Shown: positions 30,495 through 39,100 of the stretch, one piece after another | How positions within the stretch are numbered: position 1 is the first letter of the stretch | How the letters are laid out: each line of letters begins with the position of its first letter | Origin: Flavipsychrobacter sp. | GTDB taxonomy: Bacteria > Bacteroidota > Bacteroidia > Chitinophagales > Chitinophagaceae | Reading direction: 5' to 3' | DNA length: 42,397 nt | Assembly (NCBI GenBank): GCA_016786565.1 | Contig: JAEUVY010000062.1 | Location: 1 to 42,397 of the forward strand | Position numbers and translations under genes: made by a program | The notes under the pieces: generated by a model | What the model was told of the DNA's origin: nothing | What the model saw: the letters and a program-made list of their open reading frames with translations, nothing else | The model's database searches: none

Positions 30495-32123
30495 TTATAC
30501 CTGGAACACGCCCATCTTGAATTCGCGCTCTTCCTGCGCGTGGTTGGCCGCGTTGATGCCTTCTGATATTACTTTGCGGGTCTCTCCCGGATCGATGATC
30601 TCATCGACCCAAAGACGGGCAGCCGCATAATATGCCGAGGTCTGACTGTCGTATTTAGCCATGATCTCGTTGAGCATTTCTTTTTCCTTTTCGGGGTCTA
30701 TCACTTCTCCTTTTGCCTTGAGCGAAGCAACCTGGATCTGGAGCAGTGTTTTAGCTGCCTGCTCGCCACCCATCACCGCTATCTTTGCATTTGGCCATGC
30801 ATATATGAAACGCGGGTCGTATGCCTTGCCGCACATAGCGTAGTTGCCGGCACCATAGGAGTTGCCTATGACGATAGTGATCTTAGGCACCACAGAGTTG
30901 GCAACAGCGTTCACCAGTTTGGCACCGTCTTTAATGATGCCGCTCTGCTCGCTGCGGCTACCCACCATGAAGCCGGTAACATCCTGAAGGAATACCAGCG
31001 GAATTTTCTTTTGGTTGCAGTTCATGATGAAGCGCGCAGCCTTGTCGGCGCTGTCGTTGTAGATAACGCCGCCCATCTGCATTTCGCCCTTGCCGCTCTT
31101 CACTATCTTGCGCTGGTTGGCTACAATGCCTACAGCCCAGCCATCAATGCGGGCATATCCGCATACGATGGTCTTGCCGTAGTCTTCTTTGAACTGGTCG
31201 AACTCAGAACGGTCTACAATGCACTTGATCACGTCAACCACATCGTATTGTTTGTTGTTCTGTACAGAGATCAATCCGTATATCTCGTTCGGATCTTTGG
31301 TGGGTGCTGCCGGTTTCACACGGTCATAGCCTCGACGCGGCTGTTCGCCCATTTTGTCTATGATGCGGCGCACCTGATCTAGGCATTCTTTCTCGGTATC
31401 GAATTTGTAGTCGGCTATGCCGCTTACCTCGGTGTGCATTTTAGCACCGCCCAGGGCCTGCTGATCTGCGTCTTCGCCAATGGCTGCTTTAACGAGGTAT
31501 GGTCCCGCCAGGAAGATGGAGCCATTACCTTCCACCATCAGCGTTTCGTCGCTCATGATGGGGAGGTAGGCACCGCCTGCCACACAGCTACCCATCACCG
31601 CAGCGATCTGGGTGATACCCTGTGCGCTCATTTGGGCGTTGTTGCGGAAAATGCGACCGAAGTGTTCTTTATCGGGGAAGATCTCATCCTGCATAGGCAG
31701 GTAAACACCTGCGCTGTCAACGATGTAGATGACAGGCAGGTGGTTTTCCATTGCTATCTCCTGCATGCGCAGATTCTTCTTGCCCGTGATGGGGAACCAC
31801 GCACCCGCCTTAACTGTATTATCGTTGGCAACGATTACGCACATGCGGCCGCAAACATAACCGAGGCCCGCTACCGTTCCGCCGGCAGGGCAGCCGCCAT
31901 GTTCGGCATACATCTCGTAGCCGGTAAAGGCACCTATCTCAGTGAACGTGCTGTCTTTGTCTATGAGGTATTGAATGCGCTCGCGGGGTGTCATTTTCCC
32001 CTTTTCGCGCGCTTTCTCGATGGCTTTTTTGCCACCGCCGAGGCTGATAATGCCATGGCGGCGTTTCATTTCGCTGACCGCGAGTTTCATCGCGTCTTCA
32101 TTCTTATTGAATTCCAGGTCCAT
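30495..32123 (-). CDS. Acyl-CoA carboxylase carboxyltransferase (beta) subunit, MCC-like
   Basis: A 542-residue carboxyltransferase from the ATG of MDLEFNKNED; the longer frame to 32258 adds non-family residues. Two crotonase-fold halves are visible. VIYIVDSAGVYLPMQ, FPDKEHFGRIF and MGSCVAGGAYLP in the N-terminal half are most like methylcrotonoyl-CoA carboxylase beta. The C-terminal half has NSYGAGNYAMCG and the conserved LQDVTGFMVG. It transfers carboxyl groups from carboxybiotin to an acyl-CoA; leucine breakdown is the likely context. The biotin carboxylase and carrier partner is not in the window. A propionyl-CoA carboxylase role cannot be excluded. Confidence 0.92.
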   Translation of the reverse strand: MDLEFNKNEDAMKLAVSEMKRRHGIISLGGGKKAIEKAREKGKMTPRERIQYLIDKDSTFTEIGAFTGYEMYAEHGGCPAGGTVAGLGYVCGRMCVIVANDNTVKAGAWFPITGKKNLRMQEIAMENHLPVIYIVDSAGVYLPMQDEIFPDKEHFGRIFRNNAQMSAQGITQIAAVMGSCVAGGAYLPIMSDETLMVEGNGSIFLAGPYLVKAAIGEDADQQALGGAKMHTEVSGIADYKFDTEKECLDQVRRIIDKMGEQPRRGYDRVKPAAPTKDPNEIYGLISVQNNKQYDVVDVIKCIVDRSEFDQFKEDYGKTIVCGYARIDGWAVGIVANQRKIVKSGKGEMQMGGVIYNDSADKAARFIMNCNQKKIPLVFLQDVTGFMVGSRSEQSGIIKDGAKLVNAVANSVVPKITIVIGNSYGAGNYAMCGKAYDPRFIYAWPNAKIAVMGGEQAAKTLLQIQVASLKAKGEVIDPEKEKEMLNEIMAKYDSQTSAYYAAARLWVDEIIDPGETRKVISEGINAANHAQEEREFKMGVFQV

Positions 32124-32318
32124 CCGGATTAAAATTTGGGTGTAAAAATAGGGTAATAATCGCTCTCGGGACGGGCAGTAATGGATATATCGATGAAATG
32201 TATCGATGAATTTCAAAGGAACGATGCTGATTTTTCGTCTGATATTGGGATAGGACATGTGTGAACAGGAATTGACAGATATGTGTCATTAGGTTTTTTG
32301 CTATCCGAAATAAAAACC

Positions 32319-32343
32319 TCAACTTTGCCTTTTGCGAAGTTGA
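32319..32343. repeat. Inverted repeat upstream of the T9SS type B gene
   Basis: TCAACTT and AAGTTGA flank an 11-base spacer (TGCCTTTTGCG), 32 bases before the ATG at 32375. It may be an operator or part of the promoter; no TAnnTTTG element is evident. Confidence 0.35.
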
Positions 32344-32374
32344 GTAGTTGTATTTCCGCAACTTGTTAGAATTT

Positions 32375-34606
32375 ATGAGGTTAAATAGGTTGATTTTTCG
32401 CTATTTATTAGGTCTTTTGTTCGCGGTGGGTTCCGGGAACCTGTATGCGAGCCATATTTTCGCGGGTGATCTGCTTTATAAACATATTTCGGGAAACAAG
32501 TATGTGCTCACCATGACCCTTTTCGGCGATTGTGCTTCTCCCGTTTCTTCTTCTTTGCCATCGGCCACACCGCAGATATATATATACAACGGAACATCCT
32601 TCTGGAGAATGGTGCCGCTGCCAGTAATAACACCTTCTGACGGGGTGGAAGTCTCGCCGGTATGCCCCAAGGAACTGAACAACACCACCTGTAAGTCGGG
32701 CACATTGCCGGGCGTAAAGAAGTTTATTTACCGCGACACGGTGGAATTGCCTACAGTATCGGCCAACTGGCGATTTGTGTTTGTAGGTACATTGGGAAGT
32801 GGCGGATTGGCAGGCAGGAGTAATAATATATCCAATATCCAGAACGCGGGCTCGACCATGACCTATCTGGAGGCGACACTGAATAATGTTGCCGGACCCA
32901 ACTCATCGCCTGAATACACATCTATACCAACGCCATTTTACTGCATGCTGGAAGATCAGCAGTTTGGTCTGGGGGCGGTTGATACTGCTGCCGACTCGCT
33001 GGCATTTGAGCTCGTTCCAGCTCTCAACGGCAACTCCGGTGCCCTTCCAGAGTCGCCGGGTGTTGAATATATATCGCCATTCAAGGCAGATACACCTATT
33101 GTAACCTCTCCAGGAGGCTTTACGTTCAGCCGGCTGAATGGCCAGTTGACGTTTTCGCCCTCCATATCGCAAAGTGCGCTGGTGGTGTACAAGGTATATG
33201 AGTACCGGAACCGTGTGCTGGTGGGTACCAGTCAGCGTGAGATGACCTTTATTATCTCGCCAGACTGTGAAGGAACGCCGCCGACACTGAAGGTAGTGAA
33301 CGTGGTGGGTGGATCGATAACAGGGAAGAATGTGGTGAACATCTGCGTGGGAACACCAAGTGTTACATTTGGTATTTCAGTAAGCAACCCGGATAAAGAT
33401 ACGACCACTATCACCCAACGAAATGTACCGGCAGGCGCAGTGCTGGCAGTAGCCGGCAATAATACGCCGAGACCGATCGTCCAGTTTACCTGGAATGGCA
33501 CCGATACACTGAAACCGGGTGCCTATACCTTCTTTCTGGATGTGAAGAACGACCATTGTCCGATAGCCAATAGGCAGACCATTGCCTATACCATTAACGT
33601 CACCCCCTATCCGACAGTGGGTGTGACGGAGACCGATCCGACGCGTTGTGTGTACCTGGCGAAGATGCAGTATGAGCTGGCGTATGGTTACCTGCCGCGA
33701 ACTGTTACCATACAGGCGGGAACGAGGACAATTGCTACTTACATAGACACGACAGGCAAGATCATTGACAGTTTGCCGCCGGGCAACTATACCATTGTTG
33801 CAGCCAGCAGTCCCTTGTGTACTGTATCCTCAAATTTTTCGGTGGTGGACAGTGGTGTACTGCCGCAGGTGAGTAGTGTGGTAGAATTGTGCCAGCGCGA
33901 TTCGGTAAGGGCATTGACGGTGGCGGTGTACAGCAGTTCATCCGTCGTTACCTGGTATGATGCGGGGGGTAATGCGCTTGGATCGGCACCTGTGATATCT
34001 ACCGGCGAAGCAGGAACCAAAGAATGGTATTTCACCGAACAATATAAGGTGTGTACATCGCAGAAGGACACAGTAAAAGTGATAGTGCATCCGTTGCCGG
34101 TGCCACAGGTGTTGACAAATCCTGCTACGATCTGTTATGGCGATACCCTTTTTCTGGAGGCGAGTGGTGGTGTTAAATATATCTGGACCCCAGAGGACAG
34201 GGTGATGGAGACTGCGGACGGCAGACCCTTCACAAGGCTTACCCGACCAGGGCAATTTACATTGAAGGCAATAACCGAATACGGCTGTGCCGACTCGGTG
34301 AATGTAACGTACAAGAATATCCAGTCGTGCTGCAGTTTCGTTTACCCGAACGCTTTCACGCCCAATAGCGATGGGAAGAACGATGGGTTCAGGGTGTTCT
34401 CTCCGGGAAACCTGATGAATTATAAACTGGTGATTTATAATCGTTGGGGGCAGGTGGTGTTCATGAGTTACAATCCCGAAGAGTGTTGGGACGGAACGCA
34501 ACAGCAAGTGCCGTGCGAACCCGGTACCTATTTCTACTTTTTTGAGGGCATGTGTCTCACCGGCACACAGGAACGCCACAAAGGCGATGTGACATTGATA
34601 CGGTAA
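32375..34606 (+). CDS. Gliding-motility-associated C-terminal domain protein (T9SS type B cargo)
   Basis: A 743-residue secreted protein from the ATG of MRLNRLIFRYL; nine codons upstream are outside the signal. After the signal peptide (to about 27) comes SHIFAGDLLYKHISGNKY, an opening seen in large Bacteroidota adhesin-like proteins. Repeated beta-sandwich, Ig/PKD-like regions follow. The last 90 residues (CCSFVYPNAFTPNSDGKNDG, then YNRWGQVVF and WDG) are the gliding-motility-associated C-terminal domain, the type B T9SS signal. Such proteins are usually cell-surface and can attach via PorP/SprF-like partners, which are not in the window. Confidence 0.88.
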   Translation: MRLNRLIFRYLLGLLFAVGSGNLYASHIFAGDLLYKHISGNKYVLTMTLFGDCASPVSSSLPSATPQIYIYNGTSFWRMVPLPVITPSDGVEVSPVCPKELNNTTCKSGTLPGVKKFIYRDTVELPTVSANWRFVFVGTLGSGGLAGRSNNISNIQNAGSTMTYLEATLNNVAGPNSSPEYTSIPTPFYCMLEDQQFGLGAVDTAADSLAFELVPALNGNSGALPESPGVEYISPFKADTPIVTSPGGFTFSRLNGQLTFSPSISQSALVVYKVYEYRNRVLVGTSQREMTFIISPDCEGTPPTLKVVNVVGGSITGKNVVNICVGTPSVTFGISVSNPDKDTTTITQRNVPAGAVLAVAGNNTPRPIVQFTWNGTDTLKPGAYTFFLDVKNDHCPIANRQTIAYTINVTPYPTVGVTETDPTRCVYLAKMQYELAYGYLPRTVTIQAGTRTIATYIDTTGKIIDSLPPGNYTIVAASSPLCTVSSNFSVVDSGVLPQVSSVVELCQRDSVRALTVAVYSSSSVVTWYDAGGNALGSAPVISTGEAGTKEWYFTEQYKVCTSQKDTVKVIVHPLPVPQVLTNPATICYGDTLFLEASGGVKYIWTPEDRVMETADGRPFTRLTRPGQFTLKAITEYGCADSVNVTYKNIQSCCSFVYPNAFTPNSDGKNDGFRVFSPGNLMNYKLVIYNRWGQVVFMSYNPEECWDGTQQQVPCEPGTYFYFFEGMCLTGTQERHKGDVTLIR

Positions 34607-34692
34607 GGGCGGAGGGGAATTTATAATTCTTCGTTAACTCCGTTTTTATCCTGCTATTAGTATTATTTTTACCATCTAAACAACCTTTTATT

Positions 34693-37347
34693 ATGAAGAT
34701 CGTGAAGCGCGTCTTTATTGGTGTTGCTATTCTGATAGGGCTATTGCTTGCAACGGCTATTGCTATCCCTGTATTTTTTAAAGACAAAATACTGGTGATG
34801 GTTAAAAAGGCCGCCAATGATAATCTGAACGCCACTGTTGATTTTAAGGATGTAGACATTTCAATACTCCGTAGTTTTCCCCGTCTGTCGGTAGGGATAT
34901 CGGGCGTATCCGTTATCGGGCGCGATGACTTTAAGAATGACACCCTGATAGCTGCTGACAACATAGACGTAGCTGTTGACCTGATGAAGGCGATCAATGG
35001 TCAATATGAGATATTGAATGTGGGTTTGAGCACTGCAAGGATCCACGCCATAGTGTTGGAGAACGGTAAGGCAAACTGGGATATCACGAAACCATCGGCT
35101 GAAACAGCACCAAAAGAAGAAAGCGCGCCATTTGCCATGAAACTGCGCAAGTACGCAATAGAGCGTACATACATAGAGTATGACGACAGGCAGGGCAAAA
35201 TGAAGGCGGTGATCAGGAATCTGAATCACAGCGGATCGGGCGACTTTTCGAGCGATGCTTTTACGCTGTCTACCAACACCACTGCTGACGCACTTTCCTT
35301 CATTTACGGTGGTATACCATATCTGAACAAGGTGAAGACCGCGATAGAACTTGATCTGCAAATAGACAACAAGGCGAGCAAATACTCTTTCAATACAGAG
35401 AAGATACAACTGAACGGATTGAAGCTGTACACAAAGGGTTTTGTGCAGATGCCTGATACCACAAATATGGTGATGGATATTCAGTTCGGTACACCATCTA
35501 ACGACTTTAAAGACATCCTTTCTTTGGTGCCGGGTATCTATACCGCAGATTTCAAAGACATTAAGACAACCGGTAAGCTGGCCTTGAGTGGTTTTGTGAA
35601 AGGTAAGTACAATGCTACTCAGATGCCGTCTTATATGTTGAATCTGGATATTGACAACGGGTCATTCCAATATCCAGCATTGCCGCAGAAAGTGTCTAAT
35701 ATACAAGTGAAACTGAAGGTGGTGAATCCGGATGGTATTACCGACCACACGGTGGTGAACCTGGAGAAATGCCATGTGGAGTTGGGTGCAGAGCCGTTTG
35801 ACCTGAGGATGTTGTTGCGTAACCCGATGACCGATCAGTGGATAGATGCTGCAGCAAAAGGACATGTGGACCTGTCGAGGATGAGTCAGTTCGTATCGCT
35901 GGAAGCTGGTACAAAGATGGCCGGAGAGGTGAGTGCAGACGTATCGGTGAAAGGCTCTATGGCGCAGGCACAGAAAAAGCAGTTTGATAAGATAGATGCG
36001 GCGGGAACTATAGGTATCAAGAACCTGTCTTACTCATCAAAAGACTATCCTGATGGTGTAGCGATCAATAGCCTGTTGCTGACCTTCAATCCGAAGAACG
36101 TGACGGTTGCTGATCTGCGCGGTCAATACCTGAAAACCAATTTCAGTGGTAGCGGCAGTGTAGATAACCTTCTGGGATACTACATGAGCAATCAGGCACT
36201 GTCGGGTACGCTGAGTTTTGTGGCAGATCAGGTTGATGTGAACAAGTTCATGGGCACAACACCCACCACTACTGCAACACCGGCTGCCGCACCGGCTACA
36301 GACCCGTTTGTGGTGCCAAGCAACCTGGACGTGGAGTTGAAAGTAACGGTAGGCACTTTGAAGTATGACAACATAGTGCTGACAAATGTGAGCGGTGGCA
36401 TGGCTATACGCAACGAAACCGTAATGTTGAAAGATATAGCAGGTAAGGGTTTTGACGGTATGTTGAAAATGAGCGGGTCTTACTCGACCAAGGTTGATAA
36501 GAAGAACCCTGATATCGCGTTCAGCTATAGCGTGCAAAGTGTGGACATCCAGAAGACGTTCAACAGTTTTGAGACAGTGCAGAAGATGATGCCTGCTGCC
36601 AAGTATATGTCGGGCAAGGTGAACACCAATCTTACAGTGAATGGTAAACTGGGGCCTGATATGAGTCCGCTAATGAACACACTGAGTGGTAAGGGCGACC
36701 TGATGCTACTGGGTGGATTGCTGAGCGGCTTCCCTGTAACAGAGCAACTGGCCGAGAAACTGAAACTGACACAGTTCCGCAGCATCACGCTGAAGGATAT
36801 GAAACTGTTCTTCTCGTTTCAGGACGGCAGGGTGACAGTGGATCCGTATAAGATGAAGCTGGGCAACGATATTGAGGCTGAGATTGCAGGTAGTCACGGA
36901 TTTGACCAGACGCTGAAGTATGGTGCCAATGTGGTGGTGCCGAGGGCGCTGCTGGGCAGTGCGGGCAACACCATGGTGAACAGCCTGGTGAGTCAGGCGG
37001 CCAGCAAGGGTATACCAATAACACTTGGCGATAAGATCAACTTTACAGTGAACATCACAGGGACTTCTACCAAACCTAAAGTAGAGACCGACCTGAAGAA
37101 TGTGGCCGGCAATGCGGTGAACAACATTAAAGAAGAGATCAAGAAGACGATAGAGAAAAAGGTGGACAGTGTGAAGACCGTTGTAAAAGACACTGTGAAG
37201 GCGGTAAAAGAGCAGGTGGTAAAAGAGACCAAGGAGGAGATAAAGAAACAACTGACAGGCGAAAGTGACAAGAAGCCCGAGGAGGCAGTTAAAGGGGCAG
37301 CTGAAAAAGCCAAAGAAGGCTTGAAAGGATTGTTCAAAAAGAAATAG
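34693..37347 (+). CDS. AsmA-family inner-membrane-anchored protein
   Basis: An 884-residue protein with one N-terminal transmembrane helix (VKRVFIGVAILIGLLLATAIAIPVFF). FPRLSVGISGVSVIGRDDF and NWDI are conserved AsmA features. The middle is a long beta-rich stretch typical of the AsmA-like lipid-transfer bridge family. The C-terminal part (about 795-884) is Lys/Glu-rich and predicted to be helical (EEIKKTIEKKVDSVKTV...). Proteins of the group span the periplasm and move phospholipids to the outer membrane in enterics. In Bacteroidota the role is inferred. It converges with the next gene at nine bases. Confidence 0.85.
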   Translation: MKIVKRVFIGVAILIGLLLATAIAIPVFFKDKILVMVKKAANDNLNATVDFKDVDISILRSFPRLSVGISGVSVIGRDDFKNDTLIAADNIDVAVDLMKAINGQYEILNVGLSTARIHAIVLENGKANWDITKPSAETAPKEESAPFAMKLRKYAIERTYIEYDDRQGKMKAVIRNLNHSGSGDFSSDAFTLSTNTTADALSFIYGGIPYLNKVKTAIELDLQIDNKASKYSFNTEKIQLNGLKLYTKGFVQMPDTTNMVMDIQFGTPSNDFKDILSLVPGIYTADFKDIKTTGKLALSGFVKGKYNATQMPSYMLNLDIDNGSFQYPALPQKVSNIQVKLKVVNPDGITDHTVVNLEKCHVELGAEPFDLRMLLRNPMTDQWIDAAAKGHVDLSRMSQFVSLEAGTKMAGEVSADVSVKGSMAQAQKKQFDKIDAAGTIGIKNLSYSSKDYPDGVAINSLLLTFNPKNVTVADLRGQYLKTNFSGSGSVDNLLGYYMSNQALSGTLSFVADQVDVNKFMGTTPTTTATPAAAPATDPFVVPSNLDVELKVTVGTLKYDNIVLTNVSGGMAIRNETVMLKDIAGKGFDGMLKMSGSYSTKVDKKNPDIAFSYSVQSVDIQKTFNSFETVQKMMPAAKYMSGKVNTNLTVNGKLGPDMSPLMNTLSGKGDLMLLGGLLSGFPVTEQLAEKLKLTQFRSITLKDMKLFFSFQDGRVTVDPYKMKLGNDIEAEIAGSHGFDQTLKYGANVVVPRALLGSAGNTMVNSLVSQAASKGIPITLGDKINFTVNITGTSTKPKVETDLKNVAGNAVNNIKEEIKKTIEKKVDSVKTVVKDTVKAVKEQVVKETKEEIKKQLTGESDKKPEEAVKGAAEKAKEGLKGLFKKK

Positions 37348-37356
37348 TGATTCCGT

Positions 37357-38079
37357 TTATTTAGCGGGAACACGAATGATATGAGTGGTGTCTGACGACG
37401 CCACTTTTATTTTTATCCTAAGGTCGTCGAGCGTGCGTGTAGCGCATTCGGGGCAGGTAGCTTGGATCTCGGTGAATTCGATGGTGTTTCCGTCCGGTGT
37501 TTCAGCGATCTCGCGCAGTACGGGCGTATTGAGGAAGAATGAATTGACAGGAATAGATACCGGCCCCTTGGGGTTGTGTGTTTTAAAGACGTATTGTTTC
37601 ACTGTATAGGGGTAGCTGTACAGTGAGTTGGGAAAATAGACCCTGAGCTTTGATTGGCTGAGGATGGTCTTCTTGAAAGATTCAGGGTTGTTTATGCTGC
37701 CCAGTTTGGCCGCCGGCTTGGGTATGCTATCGGCCGCGAATGCAAGTGTACGCATCACTTTTGAGGTCTTGCTGTTGAGCACGGCCAGTTTCAGCACGGG
37801 ATCTTTCCCCTTGTAGGGCATCGCCAGCACAGAAACGGTATCGCCGGTTATTTCGGGCGAACCGATGCGGAGATTCTTATCGAGCGACTTCAACTTAAAT
37901 TCATTTGGCTTCATTCCTTTACAGTAGACCTGAATGGTATTGTTGGCGCCATAGAAAAGCAGAAGGGTGTCTTTTTTCGCGCACCATTTATTCCAGGCAA
38001 CCACACTGTCGGTAGCCGATTGGGCCAGCAACGATGAGAAAGCAGGGAGCAATAGCAGGGTGACAAGTAGTGTGCGCAT
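37357..38079 (-). CDS. Secreted hypothetical protein with GldM-like beta domain
   Basis: A 240-residue protein from the ATG of MRTLLVTLLLLPAFSSLLAQ, a clean signal peptide; the longer frame to 38181 adds a hydrophobic run overlapping a terminator hairpin. The body is beta-rich: LLLFYGANNTIQVYCKG, KLKSLDKNLRIGSPEITGDT and a Cys pair CPEC near the end. The NN-I-x-V-x-x-x-G pattern recalls the C-terminal domains of the gliding/T9SS protein GldM, but the match is loose. The function is unknown. A TATTTTTG element is at 38101-38108. Confidence 0.7.
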   Translation of the reverse strand: MRTLLVTLLLLPAFSSLLAQSATDSVVAWNKWCAKKDTLLLFYGANNTIQVYCKGMKPNEFKLKSLDKNLRIGSPEITGDTVSVLAMPYKGKDPVLKLAVLNSKTSKVMRTLAFAADSIPKPAAKLGSINNPESFKKTILSQSKLRVYFPNSLYSYPYTVKQYVFKTHNPKGPVSIPVNSFFLNTPVLREIAETPDGNTIEFTEIQATCPECATRTLDDLRIKIKVASSDTTHIIRVPAK

Positions 38080-38100
38080 ATTATCGGGATGGTATTTGTT

Positions 38101-38108
38101 CAAAAATA
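38101..38108 (-). promoter_or_regulatory. -7 element for the GldM-like gene
   Basis: Reads TATTTTTG on the minus strand, matching TAnnTTTG, 22 bases before the ATG at 38079. No -33 element at a standard distance. Confidence 0.4.
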
Positions 38109-38168
38109 AGAAAGTCTGCACCAAGAGAAATGTGAAAATGCAGTACAGGACGGTCATGAAAAATAAAA

Positions 38169-38200
38169 CCCCGATCTGCATACCCTTATGCAGACCGGGG
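38169..38200 (-). terminator. Strong intrinsic terminator
   Basis: CCCCGATCTGCAT pairs with ATGCAGACCGGGG (one mismatch in 13) around ACCCTT. On the minus strand it is followed by TTTTATTT. It lies 26 bases past the stop of the 68-residue gene and isolates it from the next minus-strand gene. Confidence 0.8.
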
Positions 38201-38225
38201 CAAGACTTGTATTCTATTCAGTGAC

Positions 38226-38432
38226 TTAGAATCCTTTTGTAGCTACTCCGTCCTTAATGGCCTGAAGTGCTTTTGCTTCGTTGAGGATGGCGGCCATTTT
38301 ATTGCCTTTGCCATCGTGACCGGCAGCCATATAACCACCGCGCGCAGTGCGAGTGATAACGGCATCCTGCATAGGAACGTTCTTTTCCTTGGTCTTGAGG
38401 CAGTATGCTTTGATCATTTTTGAAGTGTCCAT
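38226..38432 (-). CDS. Small basic protein, DUF5679-like
   Basis: A 68-residue protein with MIKAYCLKTKEKNVPMQD, a TRTARGGYMAAGHDGKGNKM segment and a helical C-terminus (LNEAKALQAIKDG). The AYC-x-K-x-K start with a later glycine-rich turn is reminiscent of the short zinc-ribbon-like DUF5679 proteins, but only one Cys remains, so metal binding is doubtful. No signal peptide. It is a single-gene unit between an AT-rich upstream region and a strong terminator. The function is unknown. Confidence 0.65.
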   Translation of the reverse strand: MDTSKMIKAYCLKTKEKNVPMQDAVITRTARGGYMAAGHDGKGNKMAAILNEAKALQAIKDGVATKGF

Positions 38433-38542
38433 GTACTTATAATTTTAGATGTTAAAAAAAATATTGCCGAAAGTTAATTACTCACAATTTACAGTATTTT
38501 TCATAAGATTTCATACGAGCTGAAATAAAATATGAAAAAAAT

Positions 38543-38562
38543 GTCCCCGAAGATTCGGGGAC
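38543..38562 (-). terminator. Intrinsic terminator for the 2TM gene
   Basis: GTCCCCGA and TCGGGGAC pair perfectly around AGAT. On the minus strand the stem is followed by A and seven T. It lies about 120 bases past the stop of the 2TM-domain gene, leaving a long structured 3' region. Confidence 0.7.
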
Positions 38563-38683
38563 TAATAAATATTAATGTTCGGGGATCCGTAGTAAAAGTG
38601 ACTATTCATGCAGGGAACAATACTGAAGTAGTGCTTTGCTGAACCTCGGGGACCCCAACGCTGTAAATGTCGTTGGAAACGAA
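38563..38683. other. Structured 3' region of the 2TM gene
   Basis: These 121 bases contain CGGGGA-type motifs at about 38581 and 38647, the palindrome GGGGACCCC (about 38648-38656) and a CCAACG/CGTTGG repeat (38655-38676). They lie between the 2TM stop and its apparent terminator. A small RNA or 3' UTR element is possible; nothing else supports it. Confidence 0.35.
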
Positions 38684-38932
38684 TTATTGTTTGCCCTGCT
38701 GCTGACGGTAGGTGTCATAGCCAGGATCTTCGATGCTTGCGTAAACGATGCAAGCGTGACCCAGCAAACACAGACCCCATGCGGCGATCGTCCATGCGTG
38801 CCAAGGATATGCCCAACCTTTCACACCCTTGTCGTAAAACATAACGGACAATACTGTTCCTATAGCAAATATTACAAAATGCAGGAAAAACATTGACTTC
38901 TGCTTACCAGTTGGTTTGATCTTTTTTGGCAT
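38684..38932 (-). CDS. Small membrane protein (2TM-domain type)
   Basis: An 82-residue protein from the ATG of MPKKIKPTGKQKSM; the longer frame to 38983 crosses the promoter. Two hydrophobic segments (MFFLHFVIFAIGTVLSVMFY and WHAWTIAAWGLCLLGHACIVY) are separated by a short Lys/Gly/Trp loop (DKGVKGWAYPW). The layout fits the 2TM domain, common in Bacteroidota and of unknown function. It has a complete promoter at 38953-38983. Confidence 0.75.
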   Translation of the reverse strand: MPKKIKPTGKQKSMFFLHFVIFAIGTVLSVMFYDKGVKGWAYPWHAWTIAAWGLCLLGHACIVYASIEDPGYDTYRQQQGKQ

Positions 38933-38952
38933 TGTTGTTAATTTAAGTGTCG

Positions 38953-38983
38953 CAAAGATAACAGCATGATGTGATAATTTCAA
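38953..38983 (-). promoter_or_regulatory. Bacteroidota promoter of the 2TM gene
   Basis: On the minus strand TTG (38981-38983) and TATCTTTG (38953-38960) are separated by exactly 20 bases, a full match to the consensus. The predicted start near 38946 gives a short leader before the ATG at 38932. Confidence 0.65.
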
Positions 38984-39100
38984 GAATTAGGCGCGCCACT
39001 TTCCTCTTTTTTTCAACATAACACGCCTTCTACTTACATGTATTAGCGTTATCTTTACCGCGTTTACAAGCTGCCTGCAACGGGCAGCATTACTTACTAC

